Positions 16,967-26,186 of a stretch of DNA of 50,076 nucleotides are shown one piece after another; the first letter of the stretch is position 1; each line of letters starts with the position of its first letter. A program made the position numbers and the translations under genes. Below the pieces are notes generated by a model. That model made no database searches, was not told where the DNA came from, and worked only from the letters and a program-made list of their open reading frames with translations. The stretch is from Sphingorhabdus sp. (GTDB taxonomy: Bacteria; Pseudomonadota; Alphaproteobacteria; Sphingomonadales; Sphingomonadaceae). The DNA is taken from assembly GCA_015478735.1 (NCBI GenBank), contig JADMKQ010000007.1, positions 1-50,076 of the forward strand, in the 5' to 3' direction.

Positions 16967-17797
16967 ATGTCTTTCTTTACATCCCTAACCGGCCTGAAAG
17001 CGGCACAGACCGACTTGAATGTCATTTCAAACAACGTCGCCAATACAAGCTCGATCGGCTTCAAAAAAAGCCAGGCGATCTTTGGTGACCTCTTCGCGGC
17101 TGCACCGACCCAGACGACCAAGACCGTCGCCGGTCAAGGTGTCCGGCTGAGCGGTATCACGCAGCAATTTACGCAAGGCACGTTGAAGCCGACCGAAAAG
17201 ACCCTTGATCTGGCGATTGCCGGTGATGGATTTTTCGCAGTCCGCAGCCAGCCGCCACAAGAAAGCCTGACCTTTACCCGTAACGGCGCGTTTATAGTCA
17301 ATGTTGACCATGAAGTCATCGACACAACCGGGTCCAAGGCACAACTTTTGCCCGTCGATGCCGATGGTATCGCTACCTCGACCAATGTTGCCGACATGTA
17401 TGACTTTATCATGCCGGAAAATGATCCGGGCGATCCAAGCGCTTTGCTTGCGAATATTTCTATCAATGGTGAAGGCGTCGTCACCGCCAGCTTTACCAAC
17501 GGCAACCAGATCAAACTCGGTGCTTTGGCTCTGGCCAGCTTTACCGCGATCGAAGGACTTCGCCCGAACGGCGATGCCCATTGGCAGGCAACCGGTGATT
17601 CCGGTCCGCCGCAGATCAATCAGGCCGCAAATGGTCCTTTGGGACAGGTGCGTTCCGGCGCTCTGGAACTGGCCAACGTGGATATTACCGAGGAGCTGGT
17701 TTCGCTTATCTCCGCACAGCGTAATTTCCAGGCCAATGCCCAGGCTATCGAGACTGCCAATACCCTTAGCCAGACGATGATCAACCTGAAGGTCTAA
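16967..17797 (+). CDS. flgE: Flagellar hook protein FlgE (short form)
   Basis: 276 aa; MSFFTSLTGLKAAQTDLNVISNNVANTSSIGFKKSQAIFGDLF and C-terminal LISAQRNFQANAQAIETANTLSQTMINLKV. Confidence 0.93.
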   Translation: MSFFTSLTGLKAAQTDLNVISNNVANTSSIGFKKSQAIFGDLFAAAPTQTTKTVAGQGVRLSGITQQFTQGTLKPTEKTLDLAIAGDGFFAVRSQPPQESLTFTRNGAFIVNVDHEVIDTTGSKAQLLPVDADGIATSTNVADMYDFIMPENDPGDPSALLANISINGEGVVTASFTNGNQIKLGALALASFTAIEGLRPNGDAHWQATGDSGPPQINQAANGPLGQVRSGALELANVDITEELVSLISAQRNFQANAQAIETANTLSQTMINLKV

Positions 17798-17831
17798 ACC
17801 CCTGACGGATAGAATAATCTAGGAAAGTCTA

Positions 17832-18575
17832 ATGGATAAACTTGCATATACCAGCGTCAACGCGATGAAATCGTTGATGAACCGGCAAACCGCTATCGCC
17901 AATAATATGGCGAACGCAAATACGGTTGGTTTCAAGGCCGATATGGTGTCGGCCCATGCCAAATATCTGACCGGTCCCGGCCATGACAGCCGGGCGATGG
18001 CGGTCGAGCGGGATATGCAAGCCAATATGAACGCCGGTGTGATTACACAAACCGGCCGTCCTCTGGACGTTGCACTGGAGGGCGATGCCATGATCGCTGT
18101 TCAGGCAGCCGACGGAGCAGAAGCATATTCCCGGCGCGGTGATTTAAAAATCGCGGCGTCGGGAGCCATGCTCACCGGGGATGGCTTTCCGGTGATGGGA
18201 GCGAATGGCCCTATCACCATGCCACCCGCGGAACGGGTGGATATCGGCGCAGACGGGACCATCTTTTTTGTTCCCAAAGGCGGTGATCCCAATCTGCCGC
18301 AGGAACTGGACCAGATCAAACTGGTCAGCATGACCGGCAGTGCCATTTCCAAGGGAGCCGACACATTATTTCGTGCCGCCGATGACGGTGTCCTGCCGGT
18401 AGATGAAAATGCCCGGCTGGTATCCGGCGCGCTGGAAGAATCCAACGTCAACATGACCACCGCTCTGGTGGATATGATCGAAACAAGCCGTGCCTGGGAA
18501 ACCCAGGCCAAATTGCTGCGGACAGCCCAGGAGCTGGATGAAAGCAGCGCCGCGGTCATGAACATACCGCAATGA
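17832..18575 (+). CDS. flgF: Flagellar basal-body rod protein FlgF
   Basis: 247 aa rod protein located between flgE and flgG. Confidence 0.93.
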   Translation: MDKLAYTSVNAMKSLMNRQTAIANNMANANTVGFKADMVSAHAKYLTGPGHDSRAMAVERDMQANMNAGVITQTGRPLDVALEGDAMIAVQAADGAEAYSRRGDLKIAASGAMLTGDGFPVMGANGPITMPPAERVDIGADGTIFFVPKGGDPNLPQELDQIKLVSMTGSAISKGADTLFRAADDGVLPVDENARLVSGALEESNVNMTTALVDMIETSRAWETQAKLLRTAQELDESSAAVMNIPQ

Positions 18576-18612
18576 TGATTGAATGCGTTAACCGCACGAA
18601 GGAGACGATAAG

Positions 18613-19401
18613 ATGAGCAATGCAGCCCTACAAGTCGCGCGCACCGGACTGGACGCGCAGAATACGAAAATGCGGGTTATCGCTAACAACCTGGCGAACG
18701 TAAACACGACCGCCTTCAAACGCGACCGTGCGGATTTTGAAACACTTGCCTATCAGAATATCGTCACCCCCGGCGCACCTTCTGACGCACAGAACCGCTT
18801 TGCCAGCGGCCTGCAACTCGGCTCTGGCGTAAAACTCTCCGGGATTGGAAAAATCGACACTCAGGGCACATTGCAGAATAGCGAAAATGCACTTGATATG
18901 GCGATTGAAGGCGCCGGCTTTTTTCAGGTGGAAATGCCCGACGGCACCATCGGTTACACCCGTGCCGGTAATTTCAACATGACCGCAGAGGGCAACCTTG
19001 TCACCAGCGATGGCCTCCCCCTCATCCCCGGTATTCAGGTTCCGCAAGATGCTACTTCGCTGACCATCGGTAATAACGGTGTGGTGTCAGCGACGCTGGC
19101 GGGTCAGAACGAGCCCAGTGAACTGGGCCGTATCGAGCTTGCAAGCTTCACCAACCCGGCCGGACTTCTTTCGGTCGGCAACAATATCCTGACCGAAACC
19201 GCAGCCAGCGGCATGCCCTTGGTAGGCGAAGCGGGCGCGGAAGGGCGGGGCCAGATCCGCCAGGGAGCGCTCGAAGGCTCCAACGTCAATATTGTCGAAG
19301 AACTGGTCAACATGATCGAGACGCAGCGCGCCTATGAGGTCAATTCAAAGATGATCTCCGCCACGGATGAAATGCTGCAATTCGTGAATCAGCAAATCTG
19401 A
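18613..19401 (+). CDS. flgG: Flagellar basal-body rod protein FlgG
   Basis: 262 aa; ALQVARTGLDAQNTKMRVIANNLANVNTTAFKRDRADFETL; C-terminal VEELVNMIETQRAYEVNSKMISATDEMLQFVNQQI. Confidence 0.98.
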   Translation: MSNAALQVARTGLDAQNTKMRVIANNLANVNTTAFKRDRADFETLAYQNIVTPGAPSDAQNRFASGLQLGSGVKLSGIGKIDTQGTLQNSENALDMAIEGAGFFQVEMPDGTIGYTRAGNFNMTAEGNLVTSDGLPLIPGIQVPQDATSLTIGNNGVVSATLAGQNEPSELGRIELASFTNPAGLLSVGNNILTETAASGMPLVGEAGAEGRGQIRQGALEGSNVNIVEELVNMIETQRAYEVNSKMISATDEMLQFVNQQI

Positions 19402-19434
19402 TGAACTTTATTTTGAGCGAGAGACTTTAGCATC

Positions 19435-20121
19435 ATGCACATATCACTCCTTTCCAAAATGCCCCTGTCGGTTCTGGCCGCGCCCTTCATGCTTGTGGGC
19501 TGCATGGGCTCTGGCGGCAGCGCACCGGAACATGGCTTTGCCCCTGTGGTGGCGCCTGCCCTTCCCGATGCTGCTCCTGCCCAAGCAAACGGCGCGATAT
19601 TTCAGGCGGCTTCCGGTTACGCAGCTCTGACCAGCGGGATGCGCGCCAGTCAAAAGGGTGATATCATTACGATCCTGCTGGTAGAAAATACCAAAGCCGC
19701 CAAAACCAACAGCGCTTCCAAGGATCGCGGCGGTGGGTTCTCTCTGTCACCACCTACAACCGGGCCTTTCTCGCTATTTTCGCCCAGCGATATAGCAGCC
19801 GGCGGATCGCAGAATTTCAGCGGTAGCGGGAAAGCTGCCCAGTCCAATTCCCTGCAAGGGCGGATCAGCGTGACAGTGGTCGAAAGCTATGCCAACGGCA
19901 CCATGCTGGTGCGCGGGCAGAAGCTGACATCGCTGAACCGCGGCGACGAACATACACAATTTAGCGGCCTCATCCGCGCGATTGACGTTTCATCCGAGAA
20001 CACAATCCCGTCCAACAAGGTCGCCGATGCCCGCATCATTTACGGCGGCACGGGCGAAATCGCTACGGCCAGCAAGCAAGGTTGGCTGCAAAATTTCTTC
20101 TCTATCCTTTCACCCTTTTAG
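19435..20121 (+). CDS. flgH: Flagellar L-ring protein FlgH (lipoprotein)
   Basis: 228 aa; lipobox-like LVGCMG; GDIITILLVENTKAAKTNSAS; GTMLVRGQKLTSLN. Confidence 0.97.
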   Translation: MHISLLSKMPLSVLAAPFMLVGCMGSGGSAPEHGFAPVVAPALPDAAPAQANGAIFQAASGYAALTSGMRASQKGDIITILLVENTKAAKTNSASKDRGGGFSLSPPTTGPFSLFSPSDIAAGGSQNFSGSGKAAQSNSLQGRISVTVVESYANGTMLVRGQKLTSLNRGDEHTQFSGLIRAIDVSSENTIPSNKVADARIIYGGTGEIATASKQGWLQNFFSILSPF

Positions 20122-20142
20122 TCCCCGGACAGGCGAGACAAT

Positions 20143-21267
20143 ATGACCCTATTCCCGAAAACAGCCCGCTTCATTCAGCTCCTGGCCGCTCTGGCAATGA
20201 GCTTTACGCTGGCTATGCAGCCGGCCCAGGCTGAACGGATCAAGGATATCGGGCAGTTTGCCGGACTGCGTACCAACCAGTTGGTGGGCTATGGGATCGT
20301 GGTCGGTCTTGCAGGAACCGGTGATGACAGCCTGGAATATGCAACCTTGGGCGTGAGGGGCATGACCAGCCGCTTTGGCCTGCCGCTGCCTCCCGGCATC
20401 AATCCGGCGACCAAAAATGCAGCGGCCGTCATGGTTACTGCCGAAATGCCAGCCTTCGCCAAACCCGGCCAGCGGCTGGATGTTACTGTCTCTGCATTGG
20501 GTAAAGCAAAATCACTGCGCGGCGGCACGCTGATTTTAATGCCTTTATATGGCGCTGACCAACAGATTTACGCGATGGCACAGGGCAACCTTGCTGTAGG
20601 CGGTCTTGGTATATCGTCCGCGGACGGGTCGAGATTGACGGTCAATATTCCTTCTGTCGGGCGGATTTCCGGCGGTGCTTCTATTGAGCGAACGGTCGCT
20701 ACTGGATTTGAAAGCGAGCCTTTTCTCAGCTTTAACCTGACCGAAGCCGATCTTACCACATCCTTGCGCGTTGCAGACGCAATCAACGAAGCTGTCGGCC
20801 GCGAAATCGCCATTGCAAGCGATGCCGTCACCGTTCGTATAGCCGCCCCTCCCGGCACGCAGGAACGTGTCATGCTGATGGGCAGGATCGAAAATCTGGC
20901 AGTAAAACCTGCCGATGCCCCTGCGCGGATCATCGTCAATGCCCGCACTGGTACAGTCGTCATCAACGGCGCTGTCCGGCTTGGTCCGGCAGCGGTCAGT
21001 CACGGCAAATTAACTGTCCGGGTAGAAGAAAATCCGATGGTGGTTCAGCCCGCTCCGTTTAGCCGCGGTCGCACCGAAACAGAGCAGAATAGCGACATCT
21101 CGGTCGAGGACAATGGCGCACCCGCATTTGAAATCGGCACCCGCGCTTCTTTGTCGGAAATTGTCGAGACTATTAATTCCATCGGTGTTTCACCGTCTGA
21201 TCTAACAGCGATCCTCGAAGGATTGAAACAGGCAGGCGCCCTGAAAGCGGAGTTGATAATCATATGA
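20143..21267 (+). CDS. flgI: Flagellar P-ring protein FlgI
   Basis: 374 aa; [63 protein letters not shown] region. Confidence 0.98.
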   Translation: [374 protein letters not shown]

Positions 21268-21614
21268 CTTTCATTAATCCTAACGGGAATCCGGTAGCCG
21301 CACCGCCAAACCAGGCCTCAGCGAAAGCGGATGCAAAGGCCCAAGTCAAAGCGATGGCCGCGGATTTTGAAGCCATATTCGTCCGCCAGATGCTTAGCTC
21401 TATGCGGACAGCTTCCCTGGGCGAAGGTATTTTCGACGGCCAGGGCATGGAAGAGTTCCGCGATATGCAGGATGCCCAGCTTGCCAAAAGCATGGGCGAA
21501 AAGGGTGTGTTCGGGGTTGCCGACATGTTGAGCCGTCATCTGGATAAAACCGGAGTGACCGGCAACAAAGCCAGTCAATATGCTTCCGCAAGATATGGTG
21601 AGGAGGCACAATAA
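21264..21614 (+). CDS. flgJ: Rod-binding protein, FlgJ N-terminal domain only
   Basis: 116 aa; AKAMAADFEAIFVRQMLSSMRTASLGEGIFDGQGMEEFRDMQDAQLAKSM matches the FlgJ rod-binding domain; no muramidase domain. Confidence 0.9.
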   Translation: MTFINPNGNPVAAPPNQASAKADAKAQVKAMAADFEAIFVRQMLSSMRTASLGEGIFDGQGMEEFRDMQDAQLAKSMGEKGVFGVADMLSRHLDKTGVTGNKASQYASARYGEEAQ

Positions 21615-22945
21615 TGTCTGACATGCTGAACATCGGCCGCTCCGCTTTGCTGGTAAATAGCCGGGCGCTGGAAGTGGTCGGCTCTAACATCGCCAATGCC
21701 GAAAACCCCGATTATGTGCGCCGCTCGCTCAATATCGGGGATACAACGATTCATAGCAGCACCAATCCGCTCTATACCAATTTTACCGGCTCCGGCGGCG
21801 TGGCGATAAAAGGCATTACCCGCGCCAGCGACCAGTTCCTGGAATCCGCCACACGTCAGACCGGCGCTGACCGGGTGCGAAGCGAAATCATGGTTCAATG
21901 GCTGGAACAGGGCGAAATCGCGCTTGCCAATAACAAGTCCGATATCGGTAGCCAGTTGACCAAGCTTTTCGGTAGCGCAGAGCAACTGTCCGCGGTGCCA
22001 TTTGAACCTGCGCTCAGAGGCCAGTTCCTGGCTGATATTGAAGACTCGGTTGCACGTTTCAACCAGACGGCGGCCAATCTGTCGGCAACGCTGAACCTGA
22101 TGGACGGCGCCGCGGCACAAGAGGCTACAGGCCTTAACAGCGCCTTGGCCGAACTGGCCGCGATCAACCAGAAACTACGCCCCACCCAAGAGGGCACATC
22201 GCAGCAAATAGCCCTGCTGGACCAGCGCGATGCAGCACTGGCCGTTGTTACCGAAAAGCTGGACGTCCAGCTTGATTTCGGGGCCAATGGCATGGTCGAT
22301 ATTACACGCAGCGGCACTAGCCTGGTGGATTTCAACACATCCAGCCCTGTGACTTTTGTCGCCAATGCGGGCGGCGCTTTTGACCTGGAAGTGGGCGGAG
22401 CGATCCAGCCACCACCTACCGGCGGAACATTGGGCGGGCTGCACCGCGCGCAATCGAAAATAGCTGGCATGTCCACCGATCTTGATGCTCTTGCGGTGCA
22501 GTTTGCCGCTGAACTAAACGGCTGGCAGGCCAATGGCCGGACCGATGGTGGAGCGCCCGGCGCTGCGGTCGTATCGCATGGAGGCACAGCGGCCAGCCTG
22601 ACGATTACAGGGCTGGCGGGTGATGATCTCGCTCTGGCATCATCCTCCGGCGTTGCTAATGGCAATATACTGGCCTTTGTAGACCTCAGAACCGCAGGCG
22701 GGACTGAGCAGAAATATGAAGGGATGATCGTCAGCCAGGCGCAAAACCTATTGTCCGCTCGCAGCGAAAGCGACGCGGCCATTGCGTTTGACCGGGCCAC
22801 GCGGGAAGCACGCAACCGGGTATCATCCGTCGATCTCGACCGCGAAGCCGCCGATCTTATCCGTTTGCAACAAGCCTATGAAGCCTCCGCCCGTATCATT
22901 CAGGTCGCGCGGGAGACTATTCAATCCGTTCTGGCCATTTTTTAG
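21614..22945 (+). CDS. flgK: Flagellar hook-associated protein FlgK
   Basis: 443 aa; MSDMLNIGRSALLVNSRALEVVGSNIANAENPDYVRRS; C-terminal LQQAYEASARIIQVARETIQSVLAIF. Confidence 0.95.
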   Translation: MSDMLNIGRSALLVNSRALEVVGSNIANAENPDYVRRSLNIGDTTIHSSTNPLYTNFTGSGGVAIKGITRASDQFLESATRQTGADRVRSEIMVQWLEQGEIALANNKSDIGSQLTKLFGSAEQLSAVPFEPALRGQFLADIEDSVARFNQTAANLSATLNLMDGAAAQEATGLNSALAELAAINQKLRPTQEGTSQQIALLDQRDAALAVVTEKLDVQLDFGANGMVDITRSGTSLVDFNTSSPVTFVANAGGAFDLEVGGAIQPPPTGGTLGGLHRAQSKIAGMSTDLDALAVQFAAELNGWQANGRTDGGAPGAAVVSHGGTAASLTITGLAGDDLALASSSGVANGNILAFVDLRTAGGTEQKYEGMIVSQAQNLLSARSESDAAIAFDRATREARNRVSSVDLDREAADLIRLQQAYEASARIIQVARETIQSVLAIF

Positions 22946-22994
22946 CGCCGTTTTTTAATCGGGCGCCAGACCAGGCGCGCCCAAGGGGGAAATA

Positions 22995-23843
22995 ATGCAA
23001 TCGATCAACCGAACAAGACCGCCGGATGCGATACAAAAACAGACCGAGCTATCGAGATTGATTGCCCGGACGGAGGAATCTGTTGCGACAGGGAAAAAAT
23101 TTAACCGTCCGTCAGAAGCACCCTCGGCCTGGCTGGAAATCTCCACCATTAGCAAACAAGCCACTATCGAGGATGGCTGGGCCAGCAATATCGGCCGCGC
23201 GCGCATATTATCGCAACAAGCAGAGTCCACCATCGACACCTTGTCAAACGGCGCTGCGCGTGTCCGCGAGCTGATGATCCTTGCCAATTCCGAAACCCTG
23301 GCACAGCGCGATCGCGACATTATCGCGCTGGAGTTGGAGAGTTTTCGCGACCAGTTCAATAAATTGAGCCTGTCGCAAGACAATTATGGCGGATATCTGT
23401 TCCATCCCGGCGATCCGATCCAGATGCGGATCGACGCTGACGTAATGGTCACCCCTGCCCCGACCCGGCAAGAAGTGTTCGGTGACATTGACCTTGGCGG
23501 CGGCGTGACCGGGGATCTCGATGTCATCATGGCCGATATGATTGATGCAGTCCGCACCGGAAATGCAGCAGACCGATCTGACCAGTTAGGTAATGCCAAG
23601 TCCATAAGCGACCATTTCGCCACCGTGATCGGGCGTCAGGGTGTGCAAGCTAACCGGCTGGATGAGCAGGAATTGCGGCTCCAGGAATCAAAACTTCATA
23701 TAACAGAGCGGCTAACAGCTCTTGAAGGTACGGACGTGACCGAAGCGATAGCCCAGTTCAAATCCCTGTTGGTGAACCTGGAGGCGGCGCAGCAGCTTTA
23801 TGCCCAGACGGGCCGCACCTCTTTAATCAAGCTGATCGGTTAA
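22995..23843 (+). CDS. flgL: Flagellar hook-associated protein FlgL
   Basis: 282 aa flagellin-like protein after flgK; EESVATGKKFNRPSEAPSAW; C-terminal AAQQLYAQTGRTSLIKLIG. Confidence 0.92.
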   Translation: MQSINRTRPPDAIQKQTELSRLIARTEESVATGKKFNRPSEAPSAWLEISTISKQATIEDGWASNIGRARILSQQAESTIDTLSNGAARVRELMILANSETLAQRDRDIIALELESFRDQFNKLSLSQDNYGGYLFHPGDPIQMRIDADVMVTPAPTRQEVFGDIDLGGGVTGDLDVIMADMIDAVRTGNAADRSDQLGNAKSISDHFATVIGRQGVQANRLDEQELRLQESKLHITERLTALEGTDVTEAIAQFKSLLVNLEAAQQLYAQTGRTSLIKLIG

Positions 23844-23897
23844 TCCTGATAGCCGCCTCACGCTCTTAATATCAAGGACCCCCGCCCGTTAACCAAT

Positions 23898-24830
23898 ATG
23901 ATGACCATTTCCTCGCTGGCCGAGGATCTGTCAGATGGAAACGGGCCTGTAAATTGGAATGAGTATATGTTCGCTGGAATTGGTATTGTTGTTCTGCTGG
24001 TCATGGTTTTCGGGATTTTCGCGCTATCTGGCGGTGATCTCGGCGTCGTTCTTCATGCCCTTCCTATCGAGATGGGAATTATCGGCGGCGCGGCTGTCGG
24101 CGCGCTGATTATCGGTAATAACGGCGCGCAGCTAAAAGCTCTGCTCGGAGCAGTGGGCAAGGTTTTCAAAGGCCCGACGTACCACAAACAGGACTTCATG
24201 GACTGCATCTTGCTGGTGTCCCAGTTGAACAAGATCCTGAAAAGCGACGGTCCGGTTGCGCTGGAACCGCATATCGAAGATCCTAAAGCATCCCCGATTT
24301 TCAGTGCTTATCCCAATTTGCTGAAAGACGAAGCCCTGATCCACCTGATCGCTGACAGTTTGCGGCTTGTTGTCGTTTCATCGGGCACATTGGACCCCTA
24401 TGCGGTCGAAGATGTCATGGACCAGTCTATCAAGACCCATCATCATGAAGCCATTGCCCCTGCCAACAACCTTCAAACCCTGGCCGATGCGTTGCCTGCT
24501 CTGGGCATCGTTGCCGCAGTTTTGGGCGTCGTCAAAACTATGGGTGCTATTGATCAGCCGCCTGTAATCCTGGGCGCCATGATTGGCTCTGCACTGGTCG
24601 GGACATTCCTGGGCGTATTATTAGCATATGGCTTTGTCGGCCCGATGGCCGGCCGCGCACGTGCTTTGATCGAAAGCGATGCGACCATTTATCATGTCGC
24701 AAAACAACTCATCATCGCCAATCTTCATGGCCACCCGCAACCGCTGATAATCGAAGCTGCCCGGACCAGTGTGCCGCATGCGAACCAGCCAAGTTTCTCC
24801 GATGTATTTGACGCGGTAAGAGGACGCTGA
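23898..24830 (+). CDS. motA: Flagellar motor stator protein MotA
   Basis: 310 aa; canonical MotA: LPIEMGIIGGAAVGALIIGN, LQTLADALPALGIVAAVLGVVKTMGAIDQPPVILGAMIGSALVGTFLGVLLAYGFVGPMA. Confidence 0.97.
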   Translation: MMTISSLAEDLSDGNGPVNWNEYMFAGIGIVVLLVMVFGIFALSGGDLGVVLHALPIEMGIIGGAAVGALIIGNNGAQLKALLGAVGKVFKGPTYHKQDFMDCILLVSQLNKILKSDGPVALEPHIEDPKASPIFSAYPNLLKDEALIHLIADSLRLVVVSSGTLDPYAVEDVMDQSIKTHHHEAIAPANNLQTLADALPALGIVAAVLGVVKTMGAIDQPPVILGAMIGSALVGTFLGVLLAYGFVGPMAGRARALIESDATIYHVAKQLIIANLHGHPQPLIIEAARTSVPHANQPSFSDVFDAVRGR

Positions 24831-24832
24831 CC

Positions 24833-25699
24833 ATGGCCAAGAAAAAAGCGCCGGAACCGGTTCGGCCGATCATCGTAAGGCGGATCATTGCCAATAGCCA
24901 TGAAACCCATCACGGCGGGGCATGGAAGGTCGCCTATGCCGACTTTGTTACCGCGATGATGGCGTTTTTCCTGCTGATGTGGCTACTTGGCGCGACGGAC
25001 GAGAAACAGCGCAAGGGCATAGCCGACTATTTCGCGCCCACTATCGCCCAGGTGAAGCGTGACAGCGCTGGCGGCACAAAAATGTTTGGCGGTTCATCAG
25101 TCACCGATCCGGACAAATATCCTCACAAGGCAACCCAGATCGGGAATCAGGCCGTAGCCATCACGCCGAAGAATAATCCGCTGCGAGAGAAAAAGAAAAA
25201 TATCGACCGCCGCCGCGATTCCATTCCCAAGTCATTGACCGCCGAGGAATTTGAAAAGCGCGTCAAGCAAGAGCTGATGAAGAATCCCCAAACGGCAAAA
25301 TTGCTGTCCAATGTCCGCTTTACCGACACCAAGGAAGGTTTGCGGATCGACATTATCGACGAAGCGGATTTCAGCATGTTTGCGCTTGCGACCAACAATC
25401 TTCAATCCCGCGCAATCGAGTTGATCGCTCAGGTCGCCAAAATCATTGACACGGTGGATAATGAACTGATTATCCGGGGCCATACGGACAGCCTGCCCTA
25501 TGCCAGCGGGCAGAATATGAATAACTGGCTGCTATCCTCCGCCCGCGCCGAAGCAACAAGGCAAGAGCTTGTCAGGCAAGGTGTCGGACTGAACCGCATG
25601 GCGAGGATCGAAGGCGTCGCGGATACAGAGCCATATAACCCGGCCGAACCGATGGATGACCGGAACAGGCGTATCTCGATCACGATGAAGACCGAGTAG
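24833..25699 (+). CDS. motB: Flagellar motor protein MotB
   Basis: 288 aa; GAWKVAYADFVTAMMAFFLLMWLL (TM Asp) and OmpA-like IRGHTDSLPYASG...NNWLLSSARAEATRQELV. Confidence 0.97.
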   Translation: MAKKKAPEPVRPIIVRRIIANSHETHHGGAWKVAYADFVTAMMAFFLLMWLLGATDEKQRKGIADYFAPTIAQVKRDSAGGTKMFGGSSVTDPDKYPHKATQIGNQAVAITPKNNPLREKKKNIDRRRDSIPKSLTAEEFEKRVKQELMKNPQTAKLLSNVRFTDTKEGLRIDIIDEADFSMFALATNNLQSRAIELIAQVAKIIDTVDNELIIRGHTDSLPYASGQNMNNWLLSSARAEATRQELVRQGVGLNRMARIEGVADTEPYNPAEPMDDRNRRISITMKTE

Positions 25700-26080
25700 A
25701 TGTAGAGGTAATGATGGGCTGGAAAGCCTGTCGCCTTGGCAAATAACACACTGCCTTAAGCTATCAAGGGCTTCCCAAGCACACGCAAAGCAATGCGAGG
25801 TCTTGATCACCCCATCCAATTTATAACCATTATGGACTTAATAGGTGCCGATGGACCCAAGTTGGGCTGAAAACCGGTTGATATTTTTTCATCCGATTCG
25901 GATACAAGCGCTGAAGGTTTAACCTTTCGATCAAGGTCATTTATCAACCCCCGCAGGTTGAGACTTTGGTGAACGTAGCGCACCTGGTATGCGTTATATA
26001 TTGGGTAGAGTGGCTCACCCCGCTCTACCCAAGCGTGTTTCTGGGCCAAGCAATAGCGCTAGGAACGCCAAAGGCGAACT

Positions 26081-26114
26081 CCCGTCATTCCCGCGCAGGC
26101 GGAAATCCAGCTTT
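26081..26114. repeat. Small dispersed palindromic repeat (REP-like), second copy
   Basis: CCCGTCATTCCCGCGCAGGCGGAAATCCAGCTT corresponds to the reverse complement of 12638-12672 with a few differences. Confidence 0.7.
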
Positions 26115-26186
26115 ATTTGAAATACAGTTGCCCGCCGAAGCTCGCGAATAATGGTCTATTCTAATCCAAGGGATGTAACGCCCAAA

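Noticed and set aside
21895-22815. 306-aa minus-strand ORF
   Set aside because: Fully antisense to flgK, Ser/Ala/Arg-rich, no recognisable domain.
25807-26049. 80-aa minus-strand ORF (MAQKHAWVERGEPLYP...)
   Set aside because: Lies across palindromic repeats; looks like translated repeat sequence rather than a gene.
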